Below, in pieces: positions 44,399 through 53,420 of a stretch of 59,225 nucleotides of DNA. Origin of the DNA: Chloroflexota bacterium (GTDB lineage: Bacteria; Chloroflexota; Chloroflexia; QHBQ01; JADMIH01). The position numbers and the translations under genes were made by a program. The stretch's first letter is position 1. Every line of letters begins with the position of its first letter. A model generated the notes under the pieces. The model saw only the letters and a list, made by a program, of their open reading frames with translations. It did not search any database and had not been told where the DNA came from. The DNA lies in the NCBI GenBank assembly GCA_015478675.1, contig JADMIH010000003.1:1-59225 (forward strand), in the 5' to 3' direction.

Positions 44399-45808
44399 TT
44401 AGAGTTGCTTCACCGCGCTCGCCAGGCTCTCGGCGGTTTCTTTAGCGTCGCCGAAGAGCATGCTGGTCTGTGGCTCGTAGAAAAGCTCGTTCTCAATGCC
44501 CGCGAAGCCACTGCGCATGCTTCTCTTCATAACTATTACATTGGAAGCCTTATCAACATCCAGGATCGGCATGCCATAAATGGGGCTCTTAGTGTCATTG
44601 CGCGCTGCGGGGTTGACCACATCGTTTGCGCCTATGATCAGCGCGACGTCAGTGTGGGTGAACTCAGGGTTGATGTCGTCCATCTCGTAGAGCTGGGTGT
44701 ACGGTACGTCAGCCTCAGCGAGCAGCACGTTCATGTGGCCTGGCATGCGGCCGGCAACAGGGTGAATGGCATACTTGACCTCGACGCCCTTCTGCTCAAG
44801 GAGGTTTGCAAGCTCCTGAACGGCGTTCTGAGCGCGGGCCACCGCCATCCCGTAACCTGGAACAATTATCACCTGATTGGCATAAGCGAGCATTGTAGCA
44901 GCATCATCAGCCGTTACCTCGCGTATCGGGCGTCCCTCAGCAGAGGCGCTTGAGCCGGCGACTTCGCCGCCGCCGGTGCCGAAGGCCCCAAAGAGCACAT
45001 TAGTCAACGAGCGGTTCATGGCTTTGCTCATCAACTGCGTGAGGAGGGTGCCCGATGCGCCTACGAGAGCGCCACTGATGATCAGCACGTTGCTGCGCAG
45101 GACGAATCCGGTGAATGCCGCCGCAAGGCCTGTAAAGGAGTTGAGCAGTGAGATTACCACCGGCATGTCTGCGCCGCCGATAGGCATAACCATCGCCACA
45201 CCGAGGGCCAACGCCAGCACGATCATAGCAAAGAGCGCAAACTGGTTGTGATCAATTACGATGACGTAGAGGCCCAACAACACTATAACGGCGAATATGA
45301 TTCCATTGACCACTTGCTGGCCCTTGTAGGTGACAGGGCTCGCGGAGATGAAGCCCTGGAGTTTCCCGAGGGCAATCACACTGCCCGACAAGCTGATGCT
45401 GCCGATCACGACGCCGAGGATCGTGGTTATGGCGACATCGTAGGAGATGGCCTCTCCCGCATTTACCAGCTTGAGGAACTCGGAGGTGGAGGTAAGAGCA
45501 GCCGCGCCGCCACCCATGCCGTTGAAAAGAGCCACCATCTGCGGCATGGCGGTCATTTGCACGCCACGCGCCAGTACGAAGCCGATGCCGCCACCGATGA
45601 TAATGCCCACCACTATGTACCAGGGGTTCAGCACGTTCTGGTCGAAGAGGGTGGCGACCACAGCGATAGCCATGCCCACGGCTGCAACCTGGTTGCCAGA
45701 GCGTGCTGTGGCGGGCGAAGAGAGCCGCTTGAGGCCCAGAATAAAGAATATTGCTGCTATAAGGTAGGCAATATTCAGATAAATATGTGGAACATTCAAG
45801 AAACCCAT
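44399..45808 (-). CDS. pntB: NAD(P) transhydrogenase, beta subunit
   Basis: 469 residues. The first ~270 form about nine membrane helices of the proton channel domain dII (ALTSTSEFLKLVNAGEA; GGADMPVVISLLNSFTGLAAA). The last ~180 are the NADP(H)-binding domain dIII (VIIVPGYGMAVARAQ, HPVAGRMPGHMNVLLAEA, DVALIIGANDVVNPAA, VMKRSMRSGFAGIENELF). It works with PntAA and PntAB to reduce NADP+ with NADH, driven by proton re-entry. It is the last gene of the three-gene operon, 4 bp after pntAB. Length is normal for bacterial PntB. Confidence 0.96.
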   Translation of the reverse strand: MGFLNVPHIYLNIAYLIAAIFFILGLKRLSSPATARSGNQVAAVGMAIAVVATLFDQNVLNPWYIVVGIIIGGGIGFVLARGVQMTAMPQMVALFNGMGGGAAALTSTSEFLKLVNAGEAISYDVAITTILGVVIGSISLSGSVIALGKLQGFISASPVTYKGQQVVNGIIFAVIVLLGLYVIVIDHNQFALFAMIVLALALGVAMVMPIGGADMPVVISLLNSFTGLAAAFTGFVLRSNVLIISGALVGASGTLLTQLMSKAMNRSLTNVLFGAFGTGGGEVAGSSASAEGRPIREVTADDAATMLAYANQVIIVPGYGMAVARAQNAVQELANLLEQKGVEVKYAIHPVAGRMPGHMNVLLAEADVPYTQLYEMDDINPEFTHTDVALIIGANDVVNPAARNDTKSPIYGMPILDVDKASNVIVMKRSMRSGFAGIENELFYEPQTSMLFGDAKETAESLASAVKQL

Positions 45809-45812
45809 ACTT

Positions 45813-46181
45813 TTACTTCTTACCTCCAGGCTGCGGCCTCTTGCGGAACATTTGCAGCATCCTGTCCGTTACTACGAAGCCGCCAACCACATTGCCGGCG
45901 GCGAAGATAACGGCGACAAATCCCAGTATTGTAGCCAGTGTTGTGTCAAAGGCTCCCGCCACAACCATCGCACCCACAAGCACGATGCCGTGGATAGCGT
46001 TAGTGCCCGACATCAAAGGTGTGTGCAGTGTTGTGGGAACCTTGGATATTATCTCGAAGCCGAGGAAGACTGCCAGCACGAAGATCGTGAGCGACCCCAG
46101 CAGGACAATGCCCTGGTCGTTCGACGGCTGGTCAGTCGCCTGTTGCGTTACACTCTGAAGGCTCATGAGCAGATTACCCAT
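45813..46181 (-). CDS. pntAB: NAD(P) transhydrogenase, alpha subunit membrane part
   Basis: 122 residues, with three membrane helices (IVLLGSLTIFVLAVFLGFEI; TNAIHGIVLVGAMVVAGAF; LATILGFVAVIFAAGNVVGG). This is the dII part that is fused to domain I in E. coli PntA but encoded separately here, as in Rhodospirillum-type split transhydrogenases. The ATG shares one base with the TAA stop of pntAA (TAATG), and its ribosome site AGGAG lies inside pntAA, so translation is coupled. Confidence 0.93.
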   Translation of the reverse strand: MGNLLMSLQSVTQQATDQPSNDQGIVLLGSLTIFVLAVFLGFEIISKVPTTLHTPLMSGTNAIHGIVLVGAMVVAGAFDTTLATILGFVAVIFAAGNVVGGFVVTDRMLQMFRKRPQPGGKK

Positions 46182-47350
46182 TACGCCTGACTCCTTTCTA
46201 GGACAGGCTCTAAGGCCGCCTTGACCTGCGGGCTAATGATTTCACCGTTGTAGGTGATGCAGGTTCCCTTGATAATCTCGTCCTCAAAGTTGAGGTTTAG
46301 CTGCCCATCTTTAATCAGCAAGTTGAGGAGGTTGAATATATTCTTGGAGTAAAGTTGGCTGGCATGCACAGGCATGGAACTGGGCAGATTGAGGGGACCG
46401 AGTATTCTCACGTTGTAGCGCACGAAGTCGCAGCCCGGTTCCGTAAGCTCGCAGTTGCCGCCATTCTCAGCTGCCAGGTCTACGATAACCGAGCCGGGCT
46501 TCATATCCTTGACCATCTCTTCGGTCACAAGCACAGGGGCAGCGCGGCCTGGGATCAGGGCTGTTGTGATGACCACATCGGAGTCGCGCACATGCTTGTG
46601 GAGAAGTTCTACCTCGCGGCGATGAGCTTCCTCTGACAACGCCTGCGCGTAGCCGCCCGCCGTCTCAGTCTTTTCCTCAATGGGCATTTCTACGAACCTG
46701 GCCCCAAGGCTCTCCACCTGCTCTTTGACAGCAGGCCTCACGTCAAAAGCTTCCACAACTGCCCCCAGCTTGCGAGCTATTGAGATGGCGAACAGGCCCG
46801 CCACACCCGCACCCAGAACAAAGACCCTGGCCGGGGGCACCGTGCCTGCCGCCGTGGTGAGCAGTGGGAAAAAGCGGCCAAGCGAGTTGGCACCTAGCAG
46901 CACCGACTTGTAACCCGCCACCGTGCTCATAGAGGAAAGCGCGTCCATGCTCTGAGCGCGGGTGATGCGCGGAATAGCGTCCATGCTGAAGCTGGTTATC
47001 TTCGCCGCGAGGAGCGCACGCACGATGTCGTGATTGACGAGCGGCGCGAAGAAGGTGATAAGGGCCGAGCCGGGGCGCATCATATCTATCTCGCTCTTGC
47101 CGGTGGCAGCATTTATCATCGGCTTCTGCACCTTGCAAATCAGGTCGCTCTGGCTGAAGAGTGTAGCGGCATCAGGCACAATAGCGGCTCCTGCCTTCGC
47201 ATAAGCCTCATCCAGAAAGGCCGCATTCAAGCCCGCATCCTTTTCGACAACAAACTCCAGACCTTTCTTAACCAGCTGTGCCACATTGTCGGGCACGAGC
47301 GCGACCCGGTTCTCTCCCGGAAGGATTTCTTTGGGTATACCTAATTTCAT
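46181..47350 (-). CDS. pntAA: NAD(P) transhydrogenase, alpha subunit NAD-binding part
   Basis: 389 residues, soluble domain dI. It starts MKLGIPKEILPGENRVALVP, the alanine-dehydrogenase/PNT N-terminal signature. The NAD site is VFVLGAGVAGLFAISIARKLG (~165-185), with VVEAFDVRPAVKEQVESLGA after it and MKPGSVIVDLAAENGGN as the conserved C-terminal loop. It transfers hydride from NADH to NADP+ bound by PntB. It is the first gene of the pnt operon, with AGAGGT before the ATG. The upstream gap contains a repeat element. Confusion with alanine dehydrogenase is excluded by the two following membrane subunits. Confidence 0.96.
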   Translation of the reverse strand: MKLGIPKEILPGENRVALVPDNVAQLVKKGLEFVVEKDAGLNAAFLDEAYAKAGAAIVPDAATLFSQSDLICKVQKPMINAATGKSEIDMMRPGSALITFFAPLVNHDIVRALLAAKITSFSMDAIPRITRAQSMDALSSMSTVAGYKSVLLGANSLGRFFPLLTTAAGTVPPARVFVLGAGVAGLFAISIARKLGAVVEAFDVRPAVKEQVESLGARFVEMPIEEKTETAGGYAQALSEEAHRREVELLHKHVRDSDVVITTALIPGRAAPVLVTEEMVKDMKPGSVIVDLAAENGGNCELTEPGCDFVRYNVRILGPLNLPSSMPVHASQLYSKNIFNLLNLLIKDGQLNLNFEDEIIKGTCITYNGEIISPQVKAALEPVLERSQA

Positions 47351-47426
47351 TCGTTACCTCTGACTTTAGACATAGTTCTTCCTATTGTACATGATTCAGT
47401 CTTTTCTTGCATGCGCACGCGACGGG

Positions 47427-47653
47427 GCAAGTGTTCAGGTTTAGGGGTAGAATAATTCTCAAGGTGTGTCTGTGTGGGTGCTCTCTCACGCTGCTCTCTG
47501 ACCCCCAAACTATTCCCTCCCTCACCCCAAGCCCCTTCTCCCATGAAGGGAGAGGGGGCTTTCTTACTTGCGAGTGCAAGGGGGCTATACCAGGCCCCCA
47601 ATCCCCTACTCTGATCTGAATGTTTATCTCCTCTACTCCTACTGAACATTTAT
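47427..47653. repeat. MITE/REP-like element, GTAANNGTTCAG family, diverged copy
   Basis: GCAAGTGTTCAG (47427-47438) and CTGAACATTTAT (47642-47653) are the ends, with a second internal end-like CTGAATGTTTAT (47616-47627). The CCCCTTCTCCC-ATGAA-GGGAGAGGG hairpin is kept; the rest has diverged. It fills most of the ~420-bp gap between mdh and pntAA. Confidence 0.5.
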
Positions 47654-47787
47654 GCCAACGGCTGTCAGGTAGTGGTGGCGTAGAACAGACTGCTCTCGCC
47701 CTATGCGGAGCGCCGGGCTTACTGAGGATGCATGGGTACAGCCTCTGTACCCCTATGTTGGCTATTAGACGAAACTCTTGCGCAACT

Positions 47788-48774
47788 TTAGAGGAGGTCA
47801 CTAACGTCGTTGCGCTCGGCGATTAGCTCCTGCGTTGTGGTGTCCAGTTTACCTTTCGCGTAGTCGGAGAGATGAAGGCCCTTCACAATCTCATAGTTGC
47901 CTTTGCCATCGGAGCGGCATGGGAAGGAGAAGATCAGGTCGTCGGGTATGCCGTAGGAGTTGCCATTGGTGATGATGGCAGCGCTGAACCAGTCGTCTCC
48001 GTTTGTTTTATTCAGAGCGCTGCGCACATGGTCCAGGATAGCATTGGCGGCGGAAGCGGCGCTGGATTTGCCGCGAGCCGCCAGGATAGCAGCGCCGCGC
48101 TTTTGTATTGTCTCCACAAACTGGTTCTCCAGCCAGCTTCGATCATTTATGACTTCGGTGGCGGGCTTGCCACCGATGCGAGCATGCTCGAAGTCGGGGT
48201 ACTGAGTGGCGCTGTGGTTGCCCCAGATGGTCATGCGTGTAACCTCAGCAAGCGGCTTGCCCGACTTGATAGCCAGCTGGGCCATCGCGCGGTTCTGGTC
48301 GAGGCGCGTGAGAGCGGCCCAGCGATCCGTGGGCACGTCAGGAGCGTGGTGCATGGCGATAAGGCAGTTGGTATTGCATGGATTGCCGACGACGAGAACG
48401 CGCACATCTGAGGCGGCTGTGCTGTTGATCCCTTTGCCCTGGTCGCGGAAGCTGGCCGCGTTGATCGTCAGAAGGTCTTTGCGCTCCATCCCCTGCTGGC
48501 GCGGGGTAGCGCCCACGAGCAGCGCCCAATTTGCCCCCCTGAAAGCCTCACTGTCGCTATCGGTGAGGGTAACTTTGCCCAGCAAGGGAAAGGCGCAGTC
48601 TTCAAGCTCCATCTTTACCCCTTCAAGGGTGCTGACGAATTGTGGCACTTCCTTGATGATGAGATTGACAGGCTGGTCATCGCCGAAGACCTCGCCGTTA
48701 GCTAGCCTGAATAGCAGGCTGTAGGCGACCTGGCCCGCTCCGCCCGTGACCGATACTGTTATAGGTGACTTCAT
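47788..48774 (-). CDS. mdh: Malate dehydrogenase
   Basis: 328 residues from ATG 48772-48774, with AAGGAG 7-8 nt upstream (a TTG one codon earlier is also possible). It interconverts malate and oxaloacetate with NAD in the TCA cycle. The nucleotide site is VTGGAGQVAYSLLFRLA (~7-23). Substrate arginines are in LLVGATPRQQGMERKDLL and LTRLDQNRAMAQLA (with the catalytic Asp), and the catalytic His is in MTIWGNHSATQYPD. This is the dimeric 'GAAGQV'-type enzyme rather than the lactate-dehydrogenase-like one. It lies downstream of the GCS2-type ligase gene with a 52-bp gap, so it may be read from the same transcript. Confidence 0.95.
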   Translation of the reverse strand: MKSPITVSVTGGAGQVAYSLLFRLANGEVFGDDQPVNLIIKEVPQFVSTLEGVKMELEDCAFPLLGKVTLTDSDSEAFRGANWALLVGATPRQQGMERKDLLTINAASFRDQGKGINSTAASDVRVLVVGNPCNTNCLIAMHHAPDVPTDRWAALTRLDQNRAMAQLAIKSGKPLAEVTRMTIWGNHSATQYPDFEHARIGGKPATEVINDRSWLENQFVETIQKRGAAILAARGKSSAASAANAILDHVRSALNKTNGDDWFSAAIITNGNSYGIPDDLIFSFPCRSDGKGNYEIVKGLHLSDYAKGKLDTTTQELIAERNDVSDLL

Positions 48775-48826
48775 CAATGGCTCTCCTTAGAAGTAATATT
48801 ACAAGTCAGTAGCTGACGCCCTCTTT

Positions 48827-49942
48827 CTAACTCCCTGAAAGAGGCACATCGCGCAGGGTTTCGGCTATCAGGTAGTCTACAACCGCGCTCAAATCACCTG
48901 TTTGCCGGTATACCTCCAGCTGGTGGTCTGCGCCCGTGCCATGCTCCACTATCTTGTAAACGTTATTCAGCGCCTGCCTGCTGCCCAGGTCGTCCACCAC
49001 ATCATCTACGAACTCCAGCAGCTCGATGGCTAGCTGGCGCATGGGAACTTCGGCTTGCTTACCGAAATCTATTAATTTGCCATCTATGCCGTAGCGTGCG
49101 GCCCGCCACTTGTTCTCCATAATCAGCGCACGGTCGTAGAGGCGGAAGCCTACATTCTGGATGCGCAGCTTGTAGAGTTTGGCGACTATCGCCTGAAAGA
49201 GAGCTACAAGCATGATGGCATCTTCAACAGAGGTGGGCATATCGCACACTCGGAACTCCAGGGTGCTGAAGAAGGGGTGAGGGCGCAGGTCCCACCATAT
49301 TTTTTTGCCGTTGTCTATGCAGTTGGTCTTGATGAGGACATTTGTGAAGCCCTCAAAGTCGGCCCATGAGTTGAAGGTCGAAGGTATACCTGTGCGAGGG
49401 AACTGCTGCCAGACGATCGTGCGATACGACTTGAGGCCGGTGACACGGCCCAACCAGAATGGCGAATTGGTAGAGAGGGCAAGCATATGGGGCAAGAAAT
49501 AACGCGCTTCGTTCATTATGTCAATCATAATGTCGCGGTCAGGTATACCTACATGGACGTGTAGCCCGAAGATGAGGATAGAGCGCACAACGTCTTGCAA
49601 GTCTTCTTCGAGGACTTTATAGCGGTCGTGCTCGGTGATAAGCTGGCTCTGCCAGTGGGAGAAGGGGTGAGCGCCCGCGGCAACGATTGCCAGGCCGTTC
49701 TGCGCCGCGAGTGCACCGAGGCCACCACGCAGACGGGTGATCTCCGCCCGCGCCTGCTCAACATCTTCGCACACCGGGGTGACAGTCTCCACCATTGATT
49801 GTATCATCTCGCGCTTGACGTGCTCGATGAAGTCTTCCTCACCGCTCTGAAGGATCTGCTCGACGTGCCCCTTCAGGTCGCGTGTGGAGGGGTCCACTAT
49901 CTGAAACTCTTCCTCAACCCCTACAGTGAATGCTCTTTGCAT
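48827..49942 (-). CDS. GCS2-type carboxylate-amine ligase (YbdK-like)
   Basis: 371 residues from ATG 49940-49942 (GGAG 9 nt upstream). An upstream start at 50017 would add 25 residues overlapping the previous gene and lies before the family's natural beginning FTVGVEEEFQIVDP. The fold is that of glutamate-cysteine ligase family 2 (glutamine-synthetase-like): EEEFQ metal-binding Glu residues, MVETVTPVCEDVEQA, GLHVHVGIPDRD (a metal/ATP-binding His-Val-His) and TLEFRVCDMPTSVEDA. Members join an amino acid to an amine in an ATP-dependent step through an acyl phosphate; YbdK itself has weak gamma-glutamylcysteine activity. It is the last of four minus-strand genes with two ATP-grasp enzymes and an esterase, so it probably makes one amide bond in a shared pathway. 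Substrate not predictable. Confidence 0.88.
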   Translation of the reverse strand: MQRAFTVGVEEEFQIVDPSTRDLKGHVEQILQSGEEDFIEHVKREMIQSMVETVTPVCEDVEQARAEITRLRGGLGALAAQNGLAIVAAGAHPFSHWQSQLITEHDRYKVLEEDLQDVVRSILIFGLHVHVGIPDRDIMIDIMNEARYFLPHMLALSTNSPFWLGRVTGLKSYRTIVWQQFPRTGIPSTFNSWADFEGFTNVLIKTNCIDNGKKIWWDLRPHPFFSTLEFRVCDMPTSVEDAIMLVALFQAIVAKLYKLRIQNVGFRLYDRALIMENKWRAARYGIDGKLIDFGKQAEVPMRQLAIELLEFVDDVVDDLGSRQALNNVYKIVEHGTGADHQLEVYRQTGDLSAVVDYLIAETLRDVPLSGS

Positions 49943-49958
49943 TGCAGTTACTCCACTC

Positions 49959-51362
49959 TCACGAAACCTTCTCGACAACCATCGTAGGCACCACCGAGCC
50001 TGTGCCTGCGGACACATTAAGGAGGGCGGCTGCGGAGAGACGGGTCAGGATTCCTTGCGTGTCTGTGCCGAAGACAAAAGGGTCGAGATCGGCTGTGAGG
50101 TCGCGGAAGCCGACGCTACCATCCTCAAAGTAAGGGTACTGCTCCTGATCAAGCTGAACGGCAGATTGCACCACGTACGAGCCTTCGAGCGCCTCTTGGA
50201 TCGCGCGCTGCCACTCATTGCTGCCGGTAGCCCAGCCGATCACAACGCCCTTGCCACCATATTCATCGTTGGGTTTGAGCACCAGGCGCTCTCGGTTCTC
50301 TGCTATGAAGGGCACAAGGTCGAGCCGCTGCCCATCGAAGTTAGTATATCCCTCAGCCACTTTGCGGGTCCAGGGAATGTGGCGCTGGATTATTTCGTTC
50401 TCGTGCGCGGAGAAGAGATGAGCGTTTGCATTATCATGCAAAAGGGCAAAGCTCATCTTCTTATGAAGCAGCTTGGCCCTGAATGAGTTGATAAGGCAAA
50501 TAACTCCTGCTTCATACGCCTGTATAGTAGCTTTGGCGGCATCAGGCTGCTGAAGCAATTCGCTTGTGAGCACACGTTTATAGTACACATCTACGACGAA
50601 TTCACCCGCGTACAAACGGCCGCCTCTGAACTCAAGCGCACGCGGATCCGCGATGACAGTATCTAGCCCCTTACTCTCGAAGTATCGTTTGAACAACTCG
50701 AACTCGGTGGAGGTGGGGACGCCTTCCCAGTCAACTATAGCTATATTAGGCCGCTCATTGAAGCTTGCGCCACGATTGCGGCGGAACTCGCTCCACGCTT
50801 CATGGATGGCTTGCATGAAACGCTCGCGGGCATAGAGCGGGGTCAAATGGTAGCCGCGCTGCTCAGTCCAGGCGCGGAGCGCCGGCAATTCGGTGAATAG
50901 ATCACCAAGAACGTCTTCATATGAGATAGCTGCGGGCGACTCGGCGTTCATCTCCACAAAGCGCCAGTCGCGCTCGGACCAGAATGAATCGAGCCGGGCG
51001 CTGGGGGAAGGCTCTTCGTAGCCGGGATCAAGCTCCACGAGGCGGCGTTCTTCGGGGGTGAGGTCCAGCTGCGCCATAAGTTCGGCATCCTGCAAAGTGG
51101 CGCGGCGCAACTTTGCCATTGCCGAGGCAAGGGTCTGCACCACATCGGTAATGACGATATGTTGCCCCGGCGTGATGAGGTGTGGGCGCAGATAGCGGCT
51201 GAATGGCACGCCGCCGAAGGTAAGGAGGCGCTCGATGCTTTCCCTGCTTAGCATCTCCTGCGAATCGGCTGCCAGTTGTGGGTTGGCGACGAGAAAGTCG
51301 TGCAGGTCCTCTATCGCGGGGTGAGCGCTCTGAGCGGCTATAGCTGACGATCCAGGGTTCAT
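49959..51362 (-). CDS. Circularly permuted ATP-grasp family enzyme
   Basis: 467 residues. No signal peptide. The ATP-grasp elements appear toward the C-terminus: an acidic region in DVYYKRVLTSELL, KLLHKKMSFALLHD, the glycine-rich loop VLKPNDEYGGKGVVIGW (~355-371) and a final SAGTGSVVPTMVV. The N-terminal part carries FVEMNAESPAAISYEDVLGD. This order fits the circularly permuted ATP-grasp families described in amidoligase gene neighbourhoods rather than D-Ala-D-Ala ligase. It is expected to activate a carboxylate with ATP and join it to an amine. Its ATG overlaps the stop of the preceding ATP-grasp gene (ATGA), and the GCS2 gene follows 16 bp later. Close partnership of the three ligases is inferred from this spacing. 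Confidence 0.8.
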   Translation of the reverse strand: MNPGSSAIAAQSAHPAIEDLHDFLVANPQLAADSQEMLSRESIERLLTFGGVPFSRYLRPHLITPGQHIVITDVVQTLASAMAKLRRATLQDAELMAQLDLTPEERRLVELDPGYEEPSPSARLDSFWSERDWRFVEMNAESPAAISYEDVLGDLFTELPALRAWTEQRGYHLTPLYARERFMQAIHEAWSEFRRNRGASFNERPNIAIVDWEGVPTSTEFELFKRYFESKGLDTVIADPRALEFRGGRLYAGEFVVDVYYKRVLTSELLQQPDAAKATIQAYEAGVICLINSFRAKLLHKKMSFALLHDNANAHLFSAHENEIIQRHIPWTRKVAEGYTNFDGQRLDLVPFIAENRERLVLKPNDEYGGKGVVIGWATGSNEWQRAIQEALEGSYVVQSAVQLDQEQYPYFEDGSVGFRDLTADLDPFVFGTDTQGILTRLSAAALLNVSAGTGSVVPTMVVEKVS

Positions 51363-52543
51363 GGGGTAGTCTCGCCATCAGGCACAGGGTGTGGGAGAGA
51401 GGGGCCACCGTCAGAGGGCATGTCGCGTGTCTCAGGCACGCCGCCCTGCCCCGACTGCACCTTGCTCTCCTTCTGGACGGACGGGTTGGGGGCAGTCGGG
51501 GCTTTCGCGCTTTTCTGCGTGGCTCGCTGCTCTTCGTGCGCGCCTATTAGCTCTCCATGCGCGAACTCTGTCCAATCTCTCACGGGGAGGCCCGCCGGGG
51601 GCGGGGCCGCGTCGAGGAATCTGTCCCAACGATATTGCGCGCCTGGGGTATAGCCGTTGAGGGCACGCTCGATCACCAGGTTTGCCATATTCTCAACGAC
51701 CCACTCGAAGTAAGTAGGCGTTACCGAGTAGTAGTCCATGTCGGGGGCAGGATTTAGCCAGTCTATCGCATAGGGGATGCCGTCGCGCACCGCGAACTCG
51801 CAAGTATCCATATCGTAGCCGAGGCTGGAAACCAGGGTGCGAGCGTCGCGCTCGATTCGCGCCAGTAATTCTTCGCCGAAGTAATCGTCATCTACCACGT
51901 AGCGCATGTGGAAGGGGTTGCCCGGCTCATAGCGGATTACCTTGATGTTCGACTGCCCAAGACATATGCAGCGGGCGTACTTCTCAAAGTCGATACCCTC
52001 CTGGAGTATCATCCCAAGCTCGCCTGTTTGGTCGAAGGACCAGATTAGCTCGTCTATAGAGTGAACTTTGTAGACGTTCTTCCAGCCGCCGCCGACGAAT
52101 GGCTTCATGAAGGCGGGGAACCCCACATAGTCGGTCAGCGACTTCCAATCGAGCGGGTAATCGAGATTGCGGAGTGATTCGGCCACCACGCCTTCAACGT
52201 ACGACTTCTGAGGCAACACCACCGTCTTGGGGACCGCCACTCCCTGTCTGGCTGCAAGGCAGCACTCGAAGAACTTGTCGTCGGCGGACCACCAGAAGGG
52301 GTTGTTGATCACCACGCAGCCGTCGAGCACAGCTTTCTTGAGATAAGCCCTGTAGTAAGGGATCTCGTGCGATATGCGGTCAACGATCACGCTGTAGGGC
52401 ATAGGGTCGTCCATACGGGTGCCGCCAAGCTTGCAAAACTCGGCGCGCACGCCCATCTTCTTGGAGTTGACTCTATCTATAAATGCGTGAGGAAAGGTGT
52501 TTTCCCTGCCAACCAGGATGCCTACTACTTTTTCGTCAGCCAC
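51359..52543 (-). CDS. ATP-grasp carboxylate-amine ligase (RimK-like)
   Basis: 394 residues. The start is GTG at 52541-52543 with AGGAGG 7 nt upstream. The N-terminal domain (VVGILVGRENTFPHAFIDRV) is the pre-ATP-grasp fold. The core holds FPAFMKPFVGGGWKNVYKVH (lysine and glycine-rich loop, ~140-160), MILQEGIDFEKYARCICLG, and the metal-binding end CEFAVRDGIPYAIDWLNPAPD (Glu, Asp and Asn ligands). After ~residue 315 an unrelated Pro/Ser/Gln-rich tail of ~80 residues is probably disordered. It would form an amide or peptide bond through an acyl phosphate. It overlaps the next gene by 4 bp and follows the esterase gene by 49 bp. Confidence 0.85.
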   Translation of the reverse strand: MADEKVVGILVGRENTFPHAFIDRVNSKKMGVRAEFCKLGGTRMDDPMPYSVIVDRISHEIPYYRAYLKKAVLDGCVVINNPFWWSADDKFFECCLAARQGVAVPKTVVLPQKSYVEGVVAESLRNLDYPLDWKSLTDYVGFPAFMKPFVGGGWKNVYKVHSIDELIWSFDQTGELGMILQEGIDFEKYARCICLGQSNIKVIRYEPGNPFHMRYVVDDDYFGEELLARIERDARTLVSSLGYDMDTCEFAVRDGIPYAIDWLNPAPDMDYYSVTPTYFEWVVENMANLVIERALNGYTPGAQYRWDRFLDAAPPPAGLPVRDWTEFAHGELIGAHEEQRATQKSAKAPTAPNPSVQKESKVQSGQGGVPETRDMPSDGGPSLPHPVPDGETTP

Positions 52544-52592
52544 GCTCGTCCTCCTTGTTGTCAGTGGCCAGCGGCCTGTTGACCACTAGCCA

Positions 52593-53306
52593 CTAGAGAT
52601 ACTTCAAGGCCATCATTTTCCACCAGGGCCAGTCGTGCCAGGCTCCGGCCCAGATATCTAGATTGTTGGGCACCGCCTTTGCCCATAGCTGCTCGGAAAG
52701 CTGCTGTGTTGACGCGCGGCAGATGTCCTCCGAGCCAACAGCCAGGATGATGTCCTGTTGGCGCATACGCGACAGATACCAATCATCGTTCAACTTCGGC
52801 AGGTAGTCAACGGGCGAATTGAAATAGACGCCGCTGTCATAGTCGGAGTGAACAAGGAACCGCAAGGAGTAGGCCCCGCTCATCGCGATGATGCGATGCA
52901 CCAGATCGGGGTGCTTAAAGGCGATGTTCACTGCGTGATATGCTCCGAACGAAGCACCCATGAGAGCAAGATCACTATCGACAGCCTTGTTCCTCTCACG
53001 GAAGAATGGCAGCACCTCCTGGATCAGATACTGTTCGTACCGGTCGTAGCGAGTGGCACGTTCTTGCACAGGCAGCGAGCGATTGTACCAGGTTTCGTTG
53101 TCAACACTGTCAACGCAGACAATCTGCACAGCACCGCTATCTAAACGCTCGCTGAGTGTGCCGATAAGTGAGAAATCCTCATTCTGATAGAAGCGCCCCA
53201 TAGAGGTGGGGAAGACGATCACCGGTGGGCCTCCGGTGCCGAATAGTAGAAGCTCCATCTCTTTGTTGAGGCGAGGGCTGAACCATTTGTGATACTCACG
53301 TTGCAT
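52593..53306 (-). CDS. Esterase-family alpha/beta hydrolase
   Basis: 237 residues from ATG 53304-53306. The frame is open upstream to 53657, but that stretch runs through a repeat element and encodes low-complexity Pro/Ser sequence, so it is not used. No good Shine-Dalgarno is visible. The fold is of the esterase D/IroE type: MELLLFGTGGPPVIVFPTS (oxyanion strand), the nucleophile elbow LALMGASFGAYHAVN (G-A-S-F-G, Ser ~125), the acid Asp probably in AVGSEDICRAS, and the His in WAGAWHDWPWW. Enzymes of this class cleave esters, thioesters or peptides, and some act on siderophore or mycolyl esters. Being first in the ATP-grasp/GCS2 cluster, it may release or trim the product. This is inference. 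Confidence 0.83.
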   Translation of the reverse strand: MQREYHKWFSPRLNKEMELLLFGTGGPPVIVFPTSMGRFYQNEDFSLIGTLSERLDSGAVQIVCVDSVDNETWYNRSLPVQERATRYDRYEQYLIQEVLPFFRERNKAVDSDLALMGASFGAYHAVNIAFKHPDLVHRIIAMSGAYSLRFLVHSDYDSGVYFNSPVDYLPKLNDDWYLSRMRQQDIILAVGSEDICRASTQQLSEQLWAKAVPNNLDIWAGAWHDWPWWKMMALKYL

Positions 53307-53420
53307 GGAGACAATACTCAAGCTAAGGATGGGAAATGCGCTGCAATGGACGCTAACGCCTGTACAGTGCGGAGCAATTGTAGCATGTTTGCTGCCCAAT
53401 GGCAACCGAGGGCTCGGGGG

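Noticed and set aside
46181..47350. Alanine dehydrogenase
   Set aside because: The family is shared, but the two membrane subunits of transhydrogenase follow directly and are translationally linked.
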